NCBI RefSeq assembly: GCF_014644295.1
Contig: NZ_BMKK01000006.1
Span: forward strand, 124,001 to 188,000
Direction: 5' to 3'
Length of the DNA stretch: 64,000 bases
DNA from: Emticicia aquatilis
GTDB lineage: Bacteria > Bacteroidota > Bacteroidia > Cytophagales > Spirosomataceae
In this document: positions 17,719 through 27,355 of the stretch, piece by piece
Position numbering within the stretch: position 1 is the stretch's first letter
Layout of the letters: every line of letters starts with the position of its first letter
The notes under the pieces: generated by a model
Databases searched by the model: none
Told to the model about the DNA's origin: nothing
Seen by the model: only the letters and a program-made list of their open reading frames with translations
Translations under genes and position numbers: made by a program

Positions 17719-18396
17719 TTACAAATATTTAAAAATAGTAGTAATAATCTTATAACCAGCCAAAACAGTACCTTTTACCGTTCCCGAAATCTTTGATTTT
17801 CCAACTCTACGACGGTAATTAACGGCCATTTCGGTGGTTTTCATTTTCATTTTGGCTGCTTTTAGCTGCATTTCTACTGTCCAGCCGTAGGTTGTATCTT
17901 GCATATTAAGTGCCAAAAGAGAATCAAACTTTATCGCTCTGAAGGGCCCTAAATCAGTATAACGTACGCCGTAGAACAAACGCAGGAGATTGGTAGCCAG
18001 CCAATTACCAAAAATCTGTGGAATTGTCATTGACCCAGCTTGACGTTCGCCCAAAGCTCGTGAACCAATCACCATATCATAATTTTGCTCGGTAATAGGT
18101 TTTATCAACTCTCGCATTTCTTCGGGATAATCTGAGTAATCGGCATCTAAGAAAACTACAATATCAGGCTTTTGTTTTTTTGCGTACTCAATTCCCTTCA
18201 AACACGCAAAACCGTAGCCCTGCTGGAGTTCGTCTAAAACGGTTGCTCCTGCTCGTTGAGCTACTTTTGAGGTTTCATCGCTCGAATTATTATTTACCAC
18301 AACTACCTCATCAACAATATCTTGTGGAATCTCGGCAATTACTTTATCAATAGATTTTGCTTCGTTGAAAGCAGGAATGATGACAATTATTTTCAT
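17719..18396 (-). CDS. GT2 glycosyltransferase, dolichol-phosphate-mannosyltransferase-like
   Basis: 225 residues, soluble GT-A fold. It opens with IIVIIPAFNEAKSIDKVI. VVVNNNSSDET gives the first Asp, FLDADYSDYPEE the DxD motif, and GSRALGERQAGSM and YTDLGPFRAIK are typical of bacterial DPM1-like enzymes. It would move a sugar from a nucleotide donor to a polyprenyl phosphate or a similar lipid. There is no membrane anchor. It is the first gene of a two-gene unit: the membrane GT2 gene starts 6 bp after its stop, so the two may make one lipid-linked glycan. Donor and acceptor are unknown. Confidence 0.9.
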   Translation of the reverse strand: MKIIVIIPAFNEAKSIDKVIAEIPQDIVDEVVVVNNNSSDETSKVAQRAGATVLDELQQGYGFACLKGIEYAKKQKPDIVVFLDADYSDYPEEMRELIKPITEQNYDMVIGSRALGERQAGSMTIPQIFGNWLATNLLRLFYGVRYTDLGPFRAIKFDSLLALNMQDTTYGWTVEMQLKAAKMKMKTTEMAVNYRRRVGKSKISGTVKGTVLAGYKIITTIFKYL

Positions 18397-18748
18397 TAAA
18401 ATTATATTTCGACTGCAATTTAGGCTTTTTCTACATACACAAAGGTAAGCAAGCCGACAAAGTGTATGAATTTGAAACAGTAAAGACTTATTTATGCGTT
18501 TTTCTTGTTCAATATTTTACTTTTACCGACATGATTATTCCTAAAATTTTTCACCTTTATTTATACAATAATCTCATTTTCCTCTTTTACTCCAACAAAT
18601 AAGGCAGAAAAAGAACTTTTCTCTAAAAAAAATACAAAAACTATGTCACAAGTTTTGCTTTTCAGAACTTGATTATCTAATTTTGCACGCTGAAATGCGA
18701 GTACACTAAAATCACGGTTTCAGATTTTAATTTAAAAATTCTCAATAA
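18397..18748. other. Divergent intergenic region upstream of atpD, 352 bp
   Basis: The region contains the atpD promoter (18654-18685). On the reverse strand a TACCTTTG box (18447-18440) could be a -7 element for the glycosyltransferase unit, but no -33 box lies at the right distance. Nothing else is recognised. Confidence 0.55.
18654..18685 (+). promoter_or_regulatory. Promoter of atpD-atpC
   Basis: TTTG (18654-18657), 20 bp, TAATTTTG (18678-18685): a full match to the Bacteroidota promoter pattern. The leader to the atpD ATG is about 57 nt. Confidence 0.75.
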
Positions 18749-20254
<1,506 letters not shown>

Positions 20255-20326
20255 ATTAAGAGTTAAGAATTAAGAATGTAGAATTTATCCGCCATTCTTA
20301 ATTCTACATTCTACATTCTTAATTAT
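20255..20326. repeat. Palindromic AATTAAGAATGTAGAATT repeat between atpD and atpC
   Basis: The left arm AAGAATTAAGAATGTAGAAT (about 20265-20284) faces the inverted copy ATTCTTAATTCTACATTC (about 20294-20311) plus a further partial copy. The right end stops 7 bp before the atpC ATG. The same words recur at 51803-51903 before the coxM-like gene. Confidence 0.8.
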
Positions 20327-20332
20327 AAAGAA

Positions 20333-20575
20333 ATGAACTTAGAAATAATTACTCCTGATAAGAAAGTTTACGCTGGTGTTGTTGACTCGGTAATTTTACC
20401 AGGAAGCAACGGTGGATTTCAGATTTTGAATAACCACGCACCTATCGTTAGCACACTCGCTAAAGGAAACTTAGTTATCGAAGCCAACGGCAAAAAGGAA
20501 ACTTTCGTGGTGGATGGTGGCGTAGTTGAAGCAGCCAAAAATAAAGTTTTGGTTTTAGCTGAGTCAGTAGCTTAA
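20333..20575 (+). CDS. atpC: F1 ATP synthase subunit epsilon, short form
   Basis: 80 residues, matching only the N-terminal beta-sandwich of subunit epsilon: MNLEIITPDKKVYAGVVDSV, LPGSNGGFQILNNHAPIVS and VDGGVVEAAKNKVLVLAES. The C-terminal helical hairpin, which in other bacteria inhibits ATP hydrolysis, is absent. Short epsilon subunits are known in Bacteroidota. It links the rotor to the beta subunits. It follows atpD by 78 bp filled with a palindrome and is followed by a terminator. Confidence 0.95.
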   Translation: MNLEIITPDKKVYAGVVDSVILPGSNGGFQILNNHAPIVSTLAKGNLVIEANGKKETFVVDGGVVEAAKNKVLVLAESVA

Positions 20576-20600
20576 AAACTTTTCTTGAAAAGCATATCCG

Positions 20601-20639
20601 AAAGAGGCATAGAGAATTCTGTGCCTCTTTTGGTTTTTT
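20601..20639 (+). terminator. Terminator of atpD-atpC
   Basis: AAAGAGGCA (20601-20609) pairs with TGCCTCTTT (20622-20630), followed by TGGTTTTTT. Confidence 0.85.
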
Positions 20640-20740
20640 ATGCGAAATGAGAGTATATTTACTCAAACAATAACACCCATCAATAATTTTTGAACCTCAA
20701 AGATTATAAATAGGTTATGTAAATATTACTTATCGTATTG

Positions 20741-21727
20741 ATGCTCATAGATAATCACGGAAGACCTATTAATTACCTGCGATTGGCTGTTACCGACCGC
20801 TGTAATTTGCGTTGCTTTTATTGTATGCCCGAAGAGGGAATTCAATATTTGCCCAAACCGCATTTATTGAGCTACGAAGAAATGATTCGACTTTGTACGA
20901 TTTTGGCCGAAATGGGCATTAGTAAAGTCAGAATTACGGGCGGAGAACCTTTCGTTCGCCGAGATATTATTCCTTTTCTCTGGAAGTTATCAGAAATTGA
21001 GGGAATCAACAAAATTAATATTACTACTAATGGCGTGCTTACTGCTCCATTAGTGCCAGAATTAAAGAAAATTGGCATCAGTTCGGTTAATCTTAGCCTT
21101 GATTCACTCGACCGCCAACGATTCTTTGAAATTACTCGCCGAGATGAATTTCCGAAAGTGTGGGCAACACTTGAAGCACTTCTCGAACATGACATTCCTG
21201 TAAAAATCAATACGGTAGTGATGGCGGGTAAAAACGACGAAGATATTTTATCAATGGTTGAACTGACTCGCAATCAAAACGTTTCATTGAGATTTATCGA
21301 AGAAATGCCTTTCAATGGCGAAGGTCTTCGCCCCGAACAAATGGAGTTTTGGAGTTATCGACGTATTATTGATTTAATTCGCTCTGCTCACCCTGAACTC
21401 TATAAATTACAAGACGAACCTAATTCTACGTCATATAATTACCATATTCCGAATTTTAAAGGAACAGTTGGCGTAATTGCAGCATTTAGCCGAACTTTTT
21501 GTGGCACTTGTAATCGCATTCGTGTTACGCCAACAGGCAGTTTCCGAACTTGTTTGTACGATGATGGTGTTTTCAACGTAAGAGATTTCATGCGTCAGAA
21601 ATTATCTAATGATGAAATCAAACAACGCATCTACGACGCCCTGCAAAATCGAGCAAAAGATGGTTTTGAGGCAGAAAATCGCAGGTCAAGTGTGGTTTCA
21701 GAGTCAATGACTACGATTGGAGGATAA
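20741..21727 (+). CDS. moaA: GTP 3',8-cyclase, molybdenum cofactor step 1
   Basis: 328 residues, radical SAM enzyme that converts GTP to 3',8-cyclo-GTP in the cytoplasm, the first step of molybdopterin synthesis. Cluster 1 is CNLRCFYC (Cys21, 25, 28). The SAM-binding block is RITGGEPFVRRDI. The second 4Fe-4S site has CGTCNRIRVTPTGSFRTC. The C-terminus ends in the conserved Gly-Gly. The ATG at 20741 is preferred to the TTG just before it. The product is needed by the molybdenum hydroxylase locus at 45-59 kb, although the genes are far apart. Other moa genes are outside the window. Confidence 0.97.
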   Translation: MLIDNHGRPINYLRLAVTDRCNLRCFYCMPEEGIQYLPKPHLLSYEEMIRLCTILAEMGISKVRITGGEPFVRRDIIPFLWKLSEIEGINKINITTNGVLTAPLVPELKKIGISSVNLSLDSLDRQRFFEITRRDEFPKVWATLEALLEHDIPVKINTVVMAGKNDEDILSMVELTRNQNVSLRFIEEMPFNGEGLRPEQMEFWSYRRIIDLIRSAHPELYKLQDEPNSTSYNYHIPNFKGTVGVIAAFSRTFCGTCNRIRVTPTGSFRTCLYDDGVFNVRDFMRQKLSNDEIKQRIYDALQNRAKDGFEAENRRSSVVSESMTTIGG

Positions 21728-21812
21728 ATCCAATGAGAGAATGATTCAATGATAGGATGATAGAATATTAAAATTAGAATAAAACTTTACAAATTACCAA
21801 ATTCAAAAAAGT

Positions 21813-22256
21813 ATGTTAAAAGCAGAAATGATTACCGACAAAGGTACAATGACAATCGAATTCTATGAGCAAGATGCTCCGATTGCAGTAAATAACTTTG
21901 TTACTTTAGCAAAAAAAGGTTTCTACGATGGTTTGATTTTCCACCGTGTGATTCCAAACTTTATGATTCAAGGTGGCGACCCAACTGGTACAGGTGCTGG
22001 TGGCCCAGGATATACAATTCCTTGTGAATTGACAGGAAATAACCAATACCACGATAAAGGTGTACTTTCAATGGCTCACCGTGGGCGTAACACTGGCGGT
22101 TCGCAGTTTTTCATTTGCCATAACCGTTCAAATACGCAACACTTAGACCGTAATCATACTTGTTTCGGTAAAGTTGTTGAAGGACTTGACGTTGTTGATG
22201 CTATTCGTCAAGGAGATAAAATCCAAAAAATCAATGTTATTGAAGTTGAGGCATAA
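21813..22256 (+). CDS. Cyclophilin-type peptidylprolyl isomerase
   Basis: 147 residues, a compact cyclophilin. Active-site blocks: FHRVIPNFMIQGGDPTGTGAGG, SMAHRGRNTGGSQFFIC and HTCFGKVVEGLDVVD. No signal peptide, so cytoplasmic. It accelerates cis-trans isomerisation of proline bonds. The 85-bp spacer after moaA contains low-complexity ATGATAGAATGATT-like words; no terminator is seen between them, so read-through from moaA is possible, but there is no functional link. Confidence 0.95.
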   Translation: MLKAEMITDKGTMTIEFYEQDAPIAVNNFVTLAKKGFYDGLIFHRVIPNFMIQGGDPTGTGAGGPGYTIPCELTGNNQYHDKGVLSMAHRGRNTGGSQFFICHNRSNTQHLDRNHTCFGKVVEGLDVVDAIRQGDKIQKINVIEVEA

Positions 22257-22291
22257 TATTGTTTTTAACGTATGCTATAACCAATAAAATT

Positions 22292-22390
22292 AGCACACGA
22301 ATGACGCAGATTAGGCTGATTTTCACTGATAAAACAAAATTTCATTTAAAATCAGCGTAAATCTGTAAAAATCTGCGTCATCAGCGTTCC
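22292..22390. repeat. Gene-free inverted repeat with ctgcg/cagcg words
   Basis: The left arm around 22299-22323 contains GAATGACGCAGATT and GCTGATTTT. The right arm 22347-22390, reversed, reads GATGACGCAGATTTTTACAG then ATTTACGCTGATTTT. The arms are imperfect copies enclosing about 25 bp. The word set resembles the ends of the GxxExxY unit at 53.8 kb. It may be a non-coding dispersed element. Confidence 0.7.
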
Positions 22391-22424
22391 ATTTTTTGAA
22401 GGTTACAACTTGAATTAATTTAAA

Positions 22425-22463
22425 GAAAGCTACTCAAAAACTTGTTTTTCGAGTAGCTTTTTC
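22425..22463 (+). terminator. Terminator downstream of the cyclophilin gene
   Basis: GAAAGCTACTC (22425-22435) pairs with GAGTAGCTTTTTC (22451-22463). The loop arms AAAAAC and GTTTTT can extend the stem. Confidence 0.85.
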
Positions 22464-22530
22464 TTTATGCTTCACCAAAAATAATTATTTCTTTCTATCT
22501 TCGCATAAAATCAAACTTCATCCATTTTAT

Positions 22531-24912
22531 ATGAAAAAACTATCCATCTTTACCCTACTTATCCTAAGTTGTAGTTTGGTGGTTCAAGCCCAACGTCCTG
22601 CGACTACTACCGAATACAATGCCAATACCCGATTTGAACAAATAGGAGCGGCATTGCCTACACCAAACACTTTCCGTACAGCAGCGGGTAGCCCTGGGCG
22701 AGATTATTGGCAACAAAAAGCTGACTACGACATCAAAGCTGAACTGGACGACTCAAAACAGTCGATAACGGCAACTGAAAAGATTACTTACACAAATAAT
22801 GCCCCCGAAGAATTAAGATATTTGTGGCTACAACTCGACCAAAATCTCTTTGCTAAAGGTTCGATGGGTTCGAGTATTGGTCAATCGGCCATTAACCCAG
22901 CTAACGGTGCAAGTTTCAATACACTTGGCAACATGACAGGAGCAAATGCTAAAGATTATGGTTATAAGATTTCAGCCGTAAAAGATGCTCTCGGAAAAGA
23001 TTTGAAATATACCATCAACGAAACAATGATGCGTATTGATTTACCAACACCTTTGACAAAAGGCATGGCTTTTACGCTACAAGTCGATTGGAAGTTTAAT
23101 ATCGTAGATTTGAAAGGCAGTGGAGCAAGAAGTGGTTACGAGCTTTTCCCGAAAGATGGAAACGTATTGTACGAAATTGCTCAGTGGTTTCCACGCATGG
23201 CAGTTTATGATGATGTGAATGGCTGGCAACATAAGCAATTCTTAGGTCAAGGCGAATTTACTTTGCCTTTTGGTGACTATAAAGTTGCTCTGACTGTTCC
23301 AAATGACATGGTTGTTGGTGCAACTGGCGAGCTCCAAAATGCTAAAGATGTATTGACAACTACGCAAATTAAGCGTTGGGAGCAAGCAAAAAACACTAAA
23401 AGCCCAATTGCAATCGTAACGCAAGAAGAGGCAGAAGCTGCCGAGAAAGGCAAGCCAACTGGCAAAAAAACTTGGGTTTATGCTGCTAAAAATGTGCGTG
23501 ATTTCGCTTTTGCTGCTTCTCGCAAATTTATCTGGGATGCCATGCAAGTTGATGTAGAAGGTAAAAAAGTTTGGGCGATGTCGCTTTACCCAAAAGAAGC
23601 CAATCCACTTTGGGGGCAATATTCTACGAGAGTAGTTGCTCATACACTCACAAGCTATTCAAAGCGTAGTGTTGCCTATCCTTATCCTGTTGCCTATTCG
23701 GTGCATGGTTCGGTTGGTGGTATGGAATACCCAATGATGAGTTTCAATGGTGCAAGACCCGAAGCTGATGGTACGTACTCGGAAGGTACAAAAAACTTCT
23801 TAATTTCGGTAGTAATTCACGAAGTTGGTCATAATTTCTTCCCGATGATTGTAAACTCTGACGAACGTCAGTGGTCGTGGATGGATGAAGGTTTGAATAC
23901 ATTTTTGGAATGTTTGGCTTCGCAAGAATGGGACAGAAATTTCCCAGTAGGTGGTATTGAGCCACAGGCAATTACTGGCTATATGAAAATTGATGCCGCC
24001 AAACAAAATCCAATTATGAGTAGTTCGGACAATATTTTGCCAGGAACTTTCGGCCCAAATGCTTATTCAAAACCCGCAACTGGTTTGAATATTTTGCGTG
24101 AAAGCGTAATGGGACGTGAATTATTTGATTATGCTTTCAAAGAATATTCTCGCCGTTGGGCATTTAAGCATCCAACACCAGCTGATTTCTTCCGCACCAT
24201 GGAAGATGCTTCGGGTGTTGATTTAGATTGGTTCTGGAAAGGTTGGTTCTACAGTGTTGAACCTGCCGACCAAGCGATTGCCAACGTAGAATGGTACAGC
24301 ATCGACAGCCAAGACCCAAGCAAGTTAAAAGCTGCTGCCAAAGCTGATGCCGATGCAAAAGCACAGACTTTGAGCAATATCAGAAACAAAACCGACATCA
24401 AAGAAACGGTTGTTGAGGCAGACCCAACAATGAAAGATTTCTATAATACTTATGATAGATATGCCGTAACCGATGCCGATAAGAAAAAATATGAGCAGTA
24501 TTTGTCAACTTTGAGCGAGGACGATAAGAAATTGATTGAAGAAGGAAAGAATTTTTATGTGGTAAATCTGAAAAATAAAGGTGGCTTAATTATGCCAATT
24601 ATTATTCAAATGCAGTTTGAAGATGGCACAAAAGAAGACGTAAGAATTCCAGCCGAGATTTGGCGTTTGAATGATAAAGAAGTAAAGAAAACTTTGGTAA
24701 CAACTAAAAAAGTAGCCAAATTTAAGCTTGACCCTTATCACGAAATTCCTGATATTGATACCTCTGATAATGCGTTCCCGAAAGAACCTGAGCAACCAAC
24801 AAAATTCCAAGCCTTCAAGCAAAGAAGTTTTGGCAGTGGCGGTTCAAACCCAATGCAAGAAGCATTGAAAAACAAACCAGCAGGAACTCAGACGAGCGGA
24901 GATAAGAAATAA
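22531..24912 (+). CDS. M1-family zinc metallopeptidase, exported
   Basis: 793 residues with a signal peptide ending near VVQAQ. The M1 zinc motif HEVGH is at residues 430-434, and the third ligand Glu453 in WMDEGLNTF gives HEXXH-x18-E. The upstream SVGGMEYPMMSF block is the M1 GxMEN-like substrate element in a variant form (GGMEYP). The long C-terminal part has an EAT/M1-like beta region ending in a Pro-rich tail. It would cleave amino-terminal residues from peptides in the periplasm or outside the cell. The gene stands alone between two strong terminators. Confidence 0.92.
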   Translation: MKKLSIFTLLILSCSLVVQAQRPATTTEYNANTRFEQIGAALPTPNTFRTAAGSPGRDYWQQKADYDIKAELDDSKQSITATEKITYTNNAPEELRYLWLQLDQNLFAKGSMGSSIGQSAINPANGASFNTLGNMTGANAKDYGYKISAVKDALGKDLKYTINETMMRIDLPTPLTKGMAFTLQVDWKFNIVDLKGSGARSGYELFPKDGNVLYEIAQWFPRMAVYDDVNGWQHKQFLGQGEFTLPFGDYKVALTVPNDMVVGATGELQNAKDVLTTTQIKRWEQAKNTKSPIAIVTQEEAEAAEKGKPTGKKTWVYAAKNVRDFAFAASRKFIWDAMQVDVEGKKVWAMSLYPKEANPLWGQYSTRVVAHTLTSYSKRSVAYPYPVAYSVHGSVGGMEYPMMSFNGARPEADGTYSEGTKNFLISVVIHEVGHNFFPMIVNSDERQWSWMDEGLNTFLECLASQEWDRNFPVGGIEPQAITGYMKIDAAKQNPIMSSSDNILPGTFGPNAYSKPATGLNILRESVMGRELFDYAFKEYSRRWAFKHPTPADFFRTMEDASGVDLDWFWKGWFYSVEPADQAIANVEWYSIDSQDPSKLKAAAKADADAKAQTLSNIRNKTDIKETVVEADPTMKDFYNTYDRYAVTDADKKKYEQYLSTLSEDDKKLIEEGKNFYVVNLKNKGGLIMPIIIQMQFEDGTKEDVRIPAEIWRLNDKEVKKTLVTTKKVAKFKLDPYHEIPDIDTSDNAFPKEPEQPTKFQAFKQRSFGSGGSNPMQEALKNKPAGTQTSGDKK

Positions 24913-24941
24913 GAGAAATTAAATAAAAGTTTCTTAATTTT

Positions 24942-24978
24942 AACGGTGAAGTCAATCAAATGGCTTCACCGTTTTTTA
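24942..24978 (+). terminator. Terminator of the M1 peptidase gene
   Basis: AACGGTGAAG (24942-24951) pairs with CTTCACCGTT (24964-24973), followed by TTTTTATT. The GTG at 24946, the start of the longest frame of the next gene, lies inside this stem. Confidence 0.9.
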
Positions 24979-25002
24979 TTATCATTCAACAACAAAACCA
25001 TC

Positions 25003-25809
25003 ATGCAGACGCTCAAACTATCTATCGAAAACCATATTGCTCATGTGATAATCAATCGCCCCGAAAAAGCCAATGCTTTGAATCAAACTGCTTGGGACGA
25101 AATCACCGAAGTTTTTGAATACCTCGACGAAAACCCCGAAGTACGAGTTGTAGTACTCGAAGGTGGCGAAAGCAAGCATTTTTGTGCAGGAATTGATTTG
25201 AGTTTGCTGATGTCGGTTTCACAAACCAATATAGCTTGCGATGCTCGGCGACGTGAGCGTGTGCGTAAAGATGTTTTTCGTTTACAAGCCCCAATCAATG
25301 CCATCGAAAACTGCTCAAAACCTGTTTTAGCAGCCATTCATGGTGGTTGTATCGGTGGCGGAATCGACTTGGTTTGTGGTTGTGATATGCGTTATTGCAC
25401 CGATGATGCTTATTTTACTATCAAAGAAATTGATATGGGAATGGTGGCCGATTTAGGCACTTTGCAGCGTTTACCCAAACTCATTGGCGATGGACTGGTG
25501 CGAGAAATGGCTTATACTGGCCGAAATGTAGAAGGAAAAGAGGCCGAGAAAATCGGAATTGTTAATCGTTCATTTACTGACAAAGCTACGATGATAGAAG
25601 AAGTAATGAAAATAGCTGCTACAATTGCTTCAAAATCGCCATTGTCGATTCGTGGAACAAAACATATTTTGCTTCACACCCGTGACCATTCAGTGGCTGA
25701 CGGACTCAACTACATGGCAACTTGGAATGCCGCCATGTTGCTCTCAAACGACCTTCAAGAAGCCTTTGCCGCTAAAATGCAAAAACGTGATGCTAACTTT
25801 GAAAATTAA
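25003..25809 (+). CDS. Crotonase, delta(3,5)-delta(2,4)-dienoyl-CoA isomerase-like
   Basis: 268 residues from ATG 25003; the longer frame begins in the preceding terminator and is rejected. The crotonase fold is shown by VIINRPEKANALNQTAWDE and HFCAGIDLSLL. The segment GGGIDLVCGCDMRYCTDDAY, then KEIDMGMVADLGTLQRLPKL, and late in the protein RDHSVADGLNYMATWN, follow mammalian ECH1 almost block for block. They include the acidic residues that shift double bonds (Glu in KEID, Asp in VADLG). It should isomerise 3,5-dienoyl-CoA to 2,4-dienoyl-CoA during oxidation of unsaturated fatty acids. A plain enoyl-CoA hydratase is the weaker alternative. No other beta-oxidation gene is adjacent. Confidence 0.88.
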   Translation: MQTLKLSIENHIAHVIINRPEKANALNQTAWDEITEVFEYLDENPEVRVVVLEGGESKHFCAGIDLSLLMSVSQTNIACDARRRERVRKDVFRLQAPINAIENCSKPVLAAIHGGCIGGGIDLVCGCDMRYCTDDAYFTIKEIDMGMVADLGTLQRLPKLIGDGLVREMAYTGRNVEGKEAEKIGIVNRSFTDKATMIEEVMKIAATIASKSPLSIRGTKHILLHTRDHSVADGLNYMATWNAAMLLSNDLQEAFAAKMQKRDANFEN

Positions 25810-25817
25810 GTTTAAAT

Positions 25818-25893
25818 GGATGCTGATAATCACTTGTTTAAAATAAAAAAAACGTGATTATCAGCGTTGGTACATCCGTTTTATCAGCGTGCC
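25818..25893. repeat. Inverted repeat with GCTGATAATCAC arms
   Basis: GCTGATAATCAC (25822-25833) faces GTGATTATCAGC (25854-25865), a perfect 12-bp match. GGATG just outside on the left is echoed by CATCC at 25873-25877 on the right, and a further TCAGCG follows. It may terminate the isomerase gene and belongs to the same general repeat class as 22292-22390. Confidence 0.7.
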
Positions 25894-26029
25894 AAAATCA
25901 TTTAGTTTTGAAACAAAAACATTCAAATCACAGAATTTTCTTATTGTCTTTTATAAAAACACTCCTATCTAATTAGCTCATTGTCAGCATTTATTTCAAA
26001 AAAATGTGGTTTTTCAATTTGAAAGGAAG

Positions 26030-26037
26030 TAATTTTG
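26030..26037 (+). promoter_or_regulatory. Probable -7 box of the aminotransferase gene
   Basis: TAATTTTG followed by GCAC, the same octamer and context as the atpD promoter. The expected -33 position shows only TGTGG, so support is partial. Confidence 0.4.
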
Positions 26038-26100
26038 CACCCGATTTGAGCAGTTTTACTCAATTCTTCAATTTTATTATTAATTTTACAAAAAAGTATC

Positions 26101-27303
26101 ATGTCTGCATTAAATTTAGTCGCTGACAGAATCAATGCGTTGGAAGAATCTGCCACGCTTGGTATGTCGAAAAAGTCACGTGAATTAGCGGCACAGGGAC
26201 ACAAAGTAATCAACCTCTCAGTTGGAGAGCCAGATTTCAAAACCCCAAAACACATTTGCGATGCTGCAAAAGCGGCAATCGACGCTGGTTTTCACCACTA
26301 CACGCCCGTAGCAGGTATTCCTGAACTACGAAAGGCTATTGCAGACAAACTTAAACGTGAGAATAATATAGATTGGAAACCAGAAAACATTGTGGTTTCG
26401 ACAGGAGCAAAACACTCTTTGGCGAATGTTATTTCTTGTTTGATTAACCCAGGTGATGAAGTAGCTATTTTATCGCCATATTGGGTAAGTTATTCAGAAA
26501 TGGTAAAATTAGCTGAAGGAAAATCGGTAATTGTAGAAGGAAAATTTGAAAATGATTTCAAAGTAAAACCTGAGCAATTAGAAGCAGCCATCACAGACCG
26601 TACGAAAATTGTAATGTATGCTTCGCCAAATAATCCAACAGGTTCTATTTATAGCGAAGCAGAATTGCGAGCATTGGCGGCGGTTATCGAAAATCACGAA
26701 AATATTTTCGTTTTAGCTGACGAAATCTACGAATATATCAACTTTACTGACGAAGGACATTTCAGCATGGGTTCAATTCCAAGCATGAAAGACCGTGTAA
26801 TCACAGTAAACGGTTTTGCTAAAGGTTTTGCTATGACTGGCTGGCGTTTGGGCTACATCGCAGCGGCAAAATGGATTGCTGATGCAGTAGAGAAACTACA
26901 AGGACAAGTGACTTCGGGAACAAACTCAATCGCTCAACGTGCAGCGGTTGTTGCTTGGGACGATACTTCGGCTGCCGAATCAATGAAATTAGCTTATTTA
27001 CGTCGTCGTAATTTGGTAGTTGGTTTATTGAGAGAAATTCCAGGTTTCAAAGTAAATATGCCTGACGGAGCGTTCTACGCATTCCCAGATGTAAGTTATT
27101 ATTTCGGAAAATCTGACGGAAATGTAACTATCCAAGATGCTGACCAATTGTGTATGTGGTTGTTGGAAACAGCTCACGTAGCACTTGTGGGTGGGGGCTC
27201 ATTCGGAGCTCCAAACTGTTTACGTCTTTCAACTGCCGCTTCTGACGAAGCACTTACTGAAGCAGTTGCAAGAGTAAAAGCTGCTTTGGCTAATTTGAAG
27301 TAA
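26101..27303 (+). CDS. PLP-dependent aminotransferase, aspartate aminotransferase type
   Basis: 400 residues, fold type I subgroup I-alpha. The PLP lysine is Lys241 in NGFAKGFAMTGWRLGY. Other family blocks are LSVGEPDFKTPKHI, YASPNNPTGSIYSEAEL and LADEIYEYINF. The C-terminal substrate arginine lies in NCLRLSTA. It transfers amino groups between aspartate, or another amino acid, and 2-oxoglutarate in the cytoplasm. Arg-type residues agree with an AspC-like role, but related enzymes act on aromatic or methionine substrates. The gene stands alone, ending in a perfect 15-bp terminator. Confidence 0.92.
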   Translation: MSALNLVADRINALEESATLGMSKKSRELAAQGHKVINLSVGEPDFKTPKHICDAAKAAIDAGFHHYTPVAGIPELRKAIADKLKRENNIDWKPENIVVSTGAKHSLANVISCLINPGDEVAILSPYWVSYSEMVKLAEGKSVIVEGKFENDFKVKPEQLEAAITDRTKIVMYASPNNPTGSIYSEAELRALAAVIENHENIFVLADEIYEYINFTDEGHFSMGSIPSMKDRVITVNGFAKGFAMTGWRLGYIAAAKWIADAVEKLQGQVTSGTNSIAQRAAVVAWDDTSAAESMKLAYLRRRNLVVGLLREIPGFKVNMPDGAFYAFPDVSYYFGKSDGNVTIQDADQLCMWLLETAHVALVGGGSFGAPNCLRLSTAASDEALTEAVARVKAALANLK

Positions 27304-27318
27304 GCAATTTATAAATAT

Positions 27319-27355
27319 AAGGACGGCATCGCTTTGAGCGATGCCGTCCTTCTTT
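27319..27355. terminator. Strong bidirectional terminator
   Basis: AAGGACGGCATCGCT (27319-27333) and AGCGATGCCGTCCTT (27337-27351) pair perfectly over a TTG loop. It overlaps the last codon of the opposing GNAT gene. Confidence 0.92.

Noticed and set aside
20872-21273. 133-residue reverse frame inside moaA
   Set aside because: It is antisense to a well-conserved gene, has no recognisable domain and no promoter; similar long antisense frames at 23242-23643, 36327-36695 and 41904-42302 were rejected for the same reason.
24946-25002. Extended N-terminus of the dienoyl-CoA isomerase-like protein
   Set aside because: Its GTG start lies within the stem of the M1 peptidase terminator, and the family sequence begins at 25003.
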